A DNA stretch of 64,000 bases from CALUOB01 sp944322305 (lineage in GTDB: Bacteria > Actinomycetota > Coriobacteriia > Coriobacteriales > Coriobacteriaceae), in contig OZ007031.1 in the NCBI GenBank assembly GCA_963931605.1, positions 434,001-498,000 on the forward strand, in the 5' to 3' direction. Under the pieces are notes generated by a model. The model searched no databases. It was not told the origin of the DNA and saw only the letters and a program-made list of their open reading frames with translations. The position numbers and the translations under genes were made by a program. Below are positions 59,461 to 64,000 of the stretch, piece by piece (the first letter of the stretch is position 1; each line of letters opens with the position of its first letter).

Positions 59461-60216
59461 ATGGCTACCAAGATCAATCTGCGCACGCTCCTCGAGGCCG
59501 GGTGCCACTTCGGCCACCAGACCCGTCGCTGGAACCCGAAGATGAAGCCCTACATCTTCGGCGAGCGCAACGGCGTCTACATCCTCGACCTCAAGCAGAC
59601 CGTGCTCGAGGCTGACAAGGCCTACACCTTCCTGCGCAACACCGCCGCGCAGGGCGGCACTGTGCTGTTCGTCGGCACCAAGAAGCAGGCCCAGGAAGTC
59701 GTTGCCTCCGCGGCTGAGCGCTGCAACATGCCCTACATCAACCAGCGCTGGCTCGGCGGCATGCTCACCAACTTCGTGACGATCCGCTCCCGCATGAACC
59801 GCATGGAGGAGCTGGAGAACATGGTGGAGAACGGCACCATGGCGACCCTGCCCAAGAAGGAGCAGGCCGTGCTCGGCAAGGAGCTCGAGAAGCTTCAGAA
59901 GAACCTCGGCGGCGCCCGCACCATGAAGGCCGTGCCCCAGGCTCTGTTTGTCATCGACACCAAGCGCGAGGAGATCGCCATCAAGGAGGCCCAGCGCCTG
60001 CACATCCCGGTGGTGGCCCTGCTCGACACCAACTCCGATCCCGACGAGGTGGAGTACGGCATCCCGAGCAACGACGACGCCATCTCCGCGATCTCGCTCA
60101 TGACCAACCTCGTGGCTGATGCGATTCTGGCTGGCTCGGGCAAGGAGCAGATCTCTGAGGCCGAGATGGCCGGCGAGGTTCCCGCCGAGGAGGCCGCCGC
60201 TCCGGCTGCCGAGTAG
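59461..60216 (+). CDS. rpsB: 30S ribosomal protein S2
   Basis: A 251-residue S2. LLEAGCHFGHQTRRWNPKMKPYIFGERNGVYILDL is the first signature and PDEVEYGIPSNDDAISAI the second. The last about 25 residues are an acidic Ala/Glu tail. ATG 59461 is preceded by ACGGAGG. Followed by tsf after an intercistronic terminator. Confidence 0.98.
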   Translation: MATKINLRTLLEAGCHFGHQTRRWNPKMKPYIFGERNGVYILDLKQTVLEADKAYTFLRNTAAQGGTVLFVGTKKQAQEVVASAAERCNMPYINQRWLGGMLTNFVTIRSRMNRMEELENMVENGTMATLPKKEQAVLGKELEKLQKNLGGARTMKAVPQALFVIDTKREEIAIKEAQRLHIPVVALLDTNSDPDEVEYGIPSNDDAISAISLMTNLVADAILAGSGKEQISEAEMAGEVPAEEAAAPAAE

Positions 60217-60228
60217 CAACGCACCTTT

Positions 60229-60263
60229 GCGGCGGCAGCGCGCCTGCCGCCGCCCATCTTTTT
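60229..60263 (+). terminator. Intercistronic terminator between rpsB and tsf
   Basis: A perfect 10-bp stem (60229-60238 with 60244-60253) with a five-base loop is followed by CCATCTTTTT. It probably lowers tsf expression relative to rpsB. Confidence 0.75.
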
Positions 60264-60293
60264 AGGTTTACCCTTCGCGAGAAAGGAACGCAC

Positions 60294-61172
60294 ATGGCAA
60301 ACATCACCGCCGCGCTCGTCAAGCAGCTTCGCGAGATGACCGACTCGCCCATGATGGAGTGCAAGAAGGCGCTCGTCGAGGCCGAGGGCGACATCGAGAA
60401 GGCCGTCGACGTCCTGCGCACCCGCGGCCTTGCCGCCGCCGCCAAGAAGGCCGGCCGCGAGACCAACGAGGGCACCATCGGCGCCTTCATTTCCGAGGAC
60501 AAGAAGTCCGGCGCCCTTATCGAGGTCAACTGCGAGACCGACTTCGTAGGCACCAACGCCAAGTTCACCGGCTTCGCCCGCGAGCTTGCCCAGGTCGTCG
60601 TCGACAACAAGCCGGCCGACCTCGAGGCTCTCATGGCCTGCCCGATGGGTCAGGACACCGTTGACGGCGAGCTCAAGGAGCGCATCCACACCTTCGGCGA
60701 GAATATGAAGATCGCCCGCTTCGCTCAGCGCACCGTTGAGAACGGCGCTCTGGACTCCTACGTCCACCTGGGCGGCAAGATCGGCGTCCTCGTCGAGTTC
60801 TCCTTCGAGAAGCCTGAGACCGCCGATGCCGAGGCCTTCAAGACCTTCGCGCACGACGTTGCCATGCAGGTTGCGGCCACCGCGCCGATCTGCGCCCGTC
60901 GCGAGAACGTGCCGGCCGAGACCGTTGAGCACGAGCTTGCCATCTACAAGCAGCAGGCTGCCGACTCCGGCAAGCCCGAGAACATCCAGGAGAAGATGGC
61001 TCAGGGCCGCCTGGAGAAGTTCTTCAAGAGCTTCGTGCTCACCGAGCAGGAGTTCATCAAGGACAGCTCGCTGACCATCTCCAAGTACGCTGAGAAGGTC
61101 TCCAAGGAGCTTGGCGACACCGTGACCGTGGTGGGCTTCGACCGCCTGGTGCTGGGCGACGACGCCGAGTAA
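60294..61172 (+). CDS. tsf: Elongation factor Ts
   Basis: A 292-residue EF-Ts, the nucleotide-exchange factor for EF-Tu. LVKQLREMTDSPMMECKKALVEAEGDIEKAVDVLRTRG (TDF-type motif, here TDSPMMECK), then IGAFISEDKKSGALIEVNCETDFV. Starts after GAGAAAGGA and ends before a strong terminator. Confidence 0.97.
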   Translation: MANITAALVKQLREMTDSPMMECKKALVEAEGDIEKAVDVLRTRGLAAAAKKAGRETNEGTIGAFISEDKKSGALIEVNCETDFVGTNAKFTGFARELAQVVVDNKPADLEALMACPMGQDTVDGELKERIHTFGENMKIARFAQRTVENGALDSYVHLGGKIGVLVEFSFEKPETADAEAFKTFAHDVAMQVAATAPICARRENVPAETVEHELAIYKQQAADSGKPENIQEKMAQGRLEKFFKSFVLTEQEFIKDSSLTISKYAEKVSKELGDTVTVVGFDRLVLGDDAE

Positions 61173-61195
61173 GCATCTGCGCTAGCGTTTGCGCC

Positions 61196-61231
61196 GCAGG
61201 CTGTGGGTTTCCGCTCACAGCCTGCTTTTTT
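61196..61231 (+). terminator. Terminator after tsf
   Basis: GCAGGCTGTG (61196-61205) pairs with CACAGCCTGC (61216-61225), followed by six T. Confidence 0.93.
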
Positions 61232-61260
61232 ATGACGCGCCGCATCGGCGATGATAAAAT
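61232..61260 (+). promoter_or_regulatory. Promoter of pyrH-frr-uppS-cdsA
   Basis: ATGACG, 17 bases, TAAAAT, directly after the tsf terminator and about 30 bases before pyrH. Confidence 0.65.
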
Positions 61261-61290
61261 GGGAAAAGTTTCTGGATAAAGGAGGTTCCC

Positions 61291-62013
61291 GTGTCCGCGT
61301 ACCTGTACAAGCGCGTTTTGCTGAAGCTTTCCGGCGAGGCGTTGATGGGGGAGGCCGGCTTCGGCATCGACCCCACCGTGACCGACCGCTTGGCCCGTCA
61401 GATCAAGGCCCTGCACGACGACGGGGTCGAGGTCGGCGTCGTGGTGGGCGGCGGCAACATCTTCCGCGGCCTCGCGGGTTCGGCCAGGGGCATGGATCGC
61501 AGCCAGGCCGACTACATGGGCATGCTCGCCACGGTGATGAACGCGCTGGCGCTGCAGGACGCCATCGAGCACGAGGGCTGCCCCTGTCGGGTGATGAGCG
61601 CCATCCACATGGACGAGGTCTGCGAGCCCTACATCCGCCGTCGCGCCATTCACCACCTGGAGAAGGGCTCCGTGGTCATCTTCGCGGCCGGCTCGGGCAA
61701 CCCCTACTTCACCACCGACACCGCCGCGGCGCTGCGCGCCTGCGAGATCAACGCTGAGTGCCTGATGAAGGCCACCAAGGTTGACGGCATCTACGACAGC
61801 GACCCGGTGAAGAACCCCGACGCGGTGCGCTTCGACCGCATCACCTACCATGACGTGCTCGTGCGCAACCTGCACGTGATGGACTCCACGGCTACGGCGC
61901 TGTGCCAGGACAACAACATGCCGATGATCGTCTTCAACATCGAGGGCGAGGACAATATCCGCAAGGCGCTCTGCGGCGAGCCGGTGGGCACCGTCGTCGT
62001 ACGCGAGGACTAA
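61291..62013 (+). CDS. pyrH: UMP kinase
   Basis: A 240-residue hexameric UMP kinase of the amino-acid-kinase fold. RVLLKLSGEALMGE, VGVVVGGGNIFRG, ATVMNALALQDAIEHEG and GSGNPYFTTDTAAALRACEI are family motifs. GTG start with AAAGGAGG upstream. It provides UDP for pyrimidine synthesis and starts an operon leading to undecaprenyl phosphate and CDP-diacylglycerol. Confidence 0.96.
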   Translation: MSAYLYKRVLLKLSGEALMGEAGFGIDPTVTDRLARQIKALHDDGVEVGVVVGGGNIFRGLAGSARGMDRSQADYMGMLATVMNALALQDAIEHEGCPCRVMSAIHMDEVCEPYIRRRAIHHLEKGSVVIFAAGSGNPYFTTDTAAALRACEINAECLMKATKVDGIYDSDPVKNPDAVRFDRITYHDVLVRNLHVMDSTATALCQDNNMPMIVFNIEGEDNIRKALCGEPVGTVVVRED

Positions 62014-62023
62014 GGGAGGAACC

Positions 62024-62557
62024 ATGCCGGACATCAACGCTCGTATGGACAAGACCATCGACAGCCTCTTGCACCAGTTCTCCAAGGTGCGCACGGGCCG
62101 CGCCAACGCGAGCATTCTCGCAGACATCACCGTCGACTACTACGGCGTTCCCACGCCCATCAACCAGATGGCCGCAGTGAAAGTTCCCGAGGCGCACATG
62201 CTCGTGGTGGAGCCGTGGGACAAGTCGATCCTGAACGCGGTGGAGAAGGCCATCGCCGCCTCCGACCTGGGGATCACCCCCACCAACGACGGCACCTGCA
62301 TCCGCCTGCCCTTCCCGGCGCCCACCGAGGAGCGCCGCCGCGAGCTGGTGCGCGAGTGCCGCGAGCTCGCTGAGCACGCGCGCGTCTCGATCCGCAACAT
62401 CCGCCGCGAGGAGAACGCCAAGATCGAGCGCGACGAGGAGCTCTCCGAGGACGAGGTCCGTCGCGAGCAGGCCAAGGTTCAGAAGGCCACCGACACCTAC
62501 GTGGCCAAGATCGAGAAGCTTCTGAAGGACAAAGAAGCCGAGGTCATGGAGATTTAA
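62024..62557 (+). CDS. frr: Ribosome recycling factor
   Basis: A 177-residue RRF that splits post-termination ribosomes with EF-G. FSKVRTGRANASILADITVDYYG and GTCIRLPFPAPTEERRRELV are the diagnostic segments. It is slightly shorter than the usual 185 because the N-terminus is trimmed. It starts ten bases after pyrH and its stop abuts uppS. Confidence 0.97.
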   Translation: MPDINARMDKTIDSLLHQFSKVRTGRANASILADITVDYYGVPTPINQMAAVKVPEAHMLVVEPWDKSILNAVEKAIAASDLGITPTNDGTCIRLPFPAPTEERRRELVRECRELAEHARVSIRNIRREENAKIERDEELSEDEVRREQAKVQKATDTYVAKIEKLLKDKEAEVMEI

Positions 62558-63343
62558 ATGCAGGTGGACGAGGATAAGCTCGCGGCCTACTTCGCCGACG
62601 AGCCGTCAGACGCGCCCTTCTCGCACTTGGACCGCACCCGGCTGCCGCGACACGTCTCCATCATCATGGACGGCAACGGCCGCTGGGCGCAGGCCCAGGG
62701 GCTCAGCCGCAGCGAGGGGCACAAAGCGGGCATCGTTGCCCTGCGCGAGATCATCACCGCGAGCGTTCGCCTGGGCATCGACGTCCTGAGCGCTTACGCG
62801 TTCTCCACCGAGAACTGGAACCGCCCGGCGCACGAGGTGAATGTGCTGATGCACTTGTTCGCCAAGACGTTCATCGACGAGCTGCCGCTGCTCAAGCGCG
62901 AGAACGTGCGCGTGGTGTTTCTCGGCGACATTGAGGCGCTGCCCAAGAAGACGCGCGAGGTCTTTGAGTACGGCGTCGAGGCCTGCAAGGACCACACCGG
63001 CATGGTGCTCGCCCTGGCGGTGAACTACGGCGCCCGCGCCGAGCTGACGCGCGCCTGCCGCCTGCTGGCCCAAGACGTCGCCGCCGGGCGCGTCGATCCG
63101 GCGGCGATAGACGAGCGCGCGATCTCCTCGCGCCTCTACACTGCGGGCCTGCCCGACCCCGAGCTGGTGATTCGCACCTCGGGGGAGCTGCGCCTGTCTA
63201 ACTACCTGCTGTGGCAGGTGGCCTACGCTGAGTTTTACGTCACGGACACGTACTGGCCCGATTTCAACCGTTGGGACTACGTCCGCGCGCTGCTCTCGTT
63301 CGAGGGGCGCGACCGCCGTTTCGGCGGCCTTTCCAAGAAGTAA
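62558..63343 (+). CDS. uppS: Isoprenyl transferase (undecaprenyl diphosphate synthase)
   Basis: A 261-residue cis-prenyltransferase making the C55 lipid carrier for peptidoglycan and surface glycans. SIIMDGNGRWAQAQGLSRSEGHKAG contains the catalytic Asp. LSAYAFSTENWNRP, GELRLSNYLLWQVAYAEFYVTDTYWPDF and the final arginine-rich REDRRFGG-like end (GRDRRFGGL) follow. A preceding N-terminal extension of about 25 residues is not conserved. Confidence 0.96.
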   Translation: MQVDEDKLAAYFADEPSDAPFSHLDRTRLPRHVSIIMDGNGRWAQAQGLSRSEGHKAGIVALREIITASVRLGIDVLSAYAFSTENWNRPAHEVNVLMHLFAKTFIDELPLLKRENVRVVFLGDIEALPKKTREVFEYGVEACKDHTGMVLALAVNYGARAELTRACRLLAQDVAAGRVDPAAIDERAISSRLYTAGLPDPELVIRTSGELRLSNYLLWQVAYAEFYVTDTYWPDFNRWDYVRALLSFEGRDRRFGGLSKK

Positions 63344-63373
63344 CCGCCGGCCGCCCGCATGGGCGGCCTTACC

Positions 63374-64000
63374 ATGCCGAGGATTGTTGTGAGGAACCAC
63401 GTGGAGGAGCATACCACCCTGCAGGAACAGCTTGAGGCGTTCGACCAGCCTGTGACCGCCGCCGAGGCCGACCAAGCGGCGCGCCGCCCGTCGCGCCAGC
63501 GCGAGGGCAGCGGATTCAAGGGCTTTTTAGTTCGCGCGTGGTTCGGCGTGCTGTACGCCGTGCTCTTCATCGCCTGCCTGCTGCTCGGTCGCTTCACCAC
63601 GGCTGTCTTCACCGCGCTGATGAGCTGGCTGTGCTGCTTTGAGTTCTATCGCATGATGCGCATCGACGGCAAGATGCCCAACGAGTTTCTGGGCCTTGTC
63701 GCGGCGGTGCTCTTTCCGCTGAGCGCCTTGGTGAGCCCTATTTTCCTCACGGCGCTGCTCTTTTTGCTCATCCTCTCCCTGGGGCTGTGGTACGTGTGGT
63801 CGCCGCGCACGCGCATCGCCGACGTGGCGGTGACGGCGTTCGGCCCGCTGTACACCGGCTTCATGCTCTCGGCCATCGTGCTGGTGCGCGACGCCGCGCC
63901 GGGCATGGCGGGCGCGCTGCTGGCCATCGGGGTCTGCGCGTCGCTGTGGGTGAGCGACTCGTGCGCCTACCTGGTTGGCAGCCGCTTCGGCAAGCACAAG
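63374..64000 (+). CDS. cdsA: Phosphatidate cytidylyltransferase, N-terminal part (3' truncated by window)
   Basis: The frame is open to the end of the window (209 codons). After a hydrophilic stretch of about 50 residues come several hydrophobic segments, beginning FLVRAWFGVLYAVLFIACLLLG. The last residues, LWVSDSCAYLVGSRFGKHK, match the CdsA motif for CDP-diacylglycerol synthesis. The position after uppS is classical. ATG 63374 has no clear ribosome-binding site. In-frame GTG codons at 63389 and 63401 each have GAGGA five bases upstream and may be the true start. Confidence 0.88.
   Translation, partial: MPRIVVRNHVEEHTTLQEQLEAFDQPVTAAEADQAARRPSRQREGSGFKGFLVRAWFGVLYAVLFIACLLLGRFTTAVFTALMSWLCCFEFYRMMRIDGKMPNEFLGLVAAVLFPLSALVSPIFLTALLFLLILSLGLWYVWSPRTRIADVAVTAFGPLYTGFMLSAIVLVRDAAPGMAGALLAIGVCASLWVSDSCAYLVGSRFGKHK

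Overview
The window is a GC-rich, gene-dense bacterial chromosome segment of about two thirds G+C. It carries a Gram-positive-type gene order: mreBCD-PBP2-rodA, rplU-rpmA-obg-nadD-yqeK-rsfS, rpsP-khpA-rimM-trmD ... rplS-rnhB, and dprA-trmFO-xer-rpsB-tsf-pyrH-frr-uppS-cdsA. GTG and TTG starts are frequent. The mix of high G+C, rod-shape genes, TrmFO and the TIGR03960/TIGR03936 pair fits the class Coriobacteriia (Collinsella/Olsenella/Atopobium-like). That placement is an inference from gene content; no 16S rRNA is present. No prophage, insertion sequence, transposase or CRISPR array was seen.

Layout: 1-1504, end of UDP-galactopyranose mutase and a family 2 glycosyltransferase. 1810-8550 (minus strand), a P1 peptidase, Maf, a DJ-1/PfpI protein, a RlmD-type RNA methyltransferase and polyphosphate kinase. 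8826-10651, a GNAT acetyltransferase and ornithine carbamoyltransferase. 10899-20025 (minus strand), an aromatic amino-acid cluster: aroF, tyrA, aroB, aroA, aroC, pheA, an aroE-aroK fusion and aroQ. Together these cover every step from PEP + erythrose-4-phosphate to phenylpyruvate and hydroxyphenylpyruvate. 20747-20823, tRNA-Arg(CCG). 21105-30401, a P-type ATPase, aconitase, a zinc-ribbon membrane protein, a cyclophilin and a TPR membrane protein. 30519-37391, the rod-shape and elongasome operon. 37797-44782, two radical-SAM-related genes followed by the rplU-rpmA and obg-nadD-yqeK-rsfS groups. 44915-46267, dinB. 46669-64000, translation, tRNA modification, secretion, competence and lipid genes, ending inside cdsA.

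The genes are mostly ordinary housekeeping; the unusual content is intergenic. Four families of structured repeats occupy the gaps. R1 (2 copies) is a roughly 120-nt nested hairpin with covarying stems and GNRA-type terminal loops. R2 (3 copies) is a long variable hairpin around an invariant ten-base loop, GATATCGGGC. R3 (2 copies) is a 27-33 bp palindrome flanking the GNAT gene. R4 (3 copies) is a module of degenerate tandem repeats with a period of about 31 bp, about three helical turns, arranged around a conserved CAACTCCCGG hairpin. Two R4 modules flank the P-type ATPase region. R4 is the best candidate here for an undescribed element, with R1 next. Both are reported as sequence observations without a proven function.
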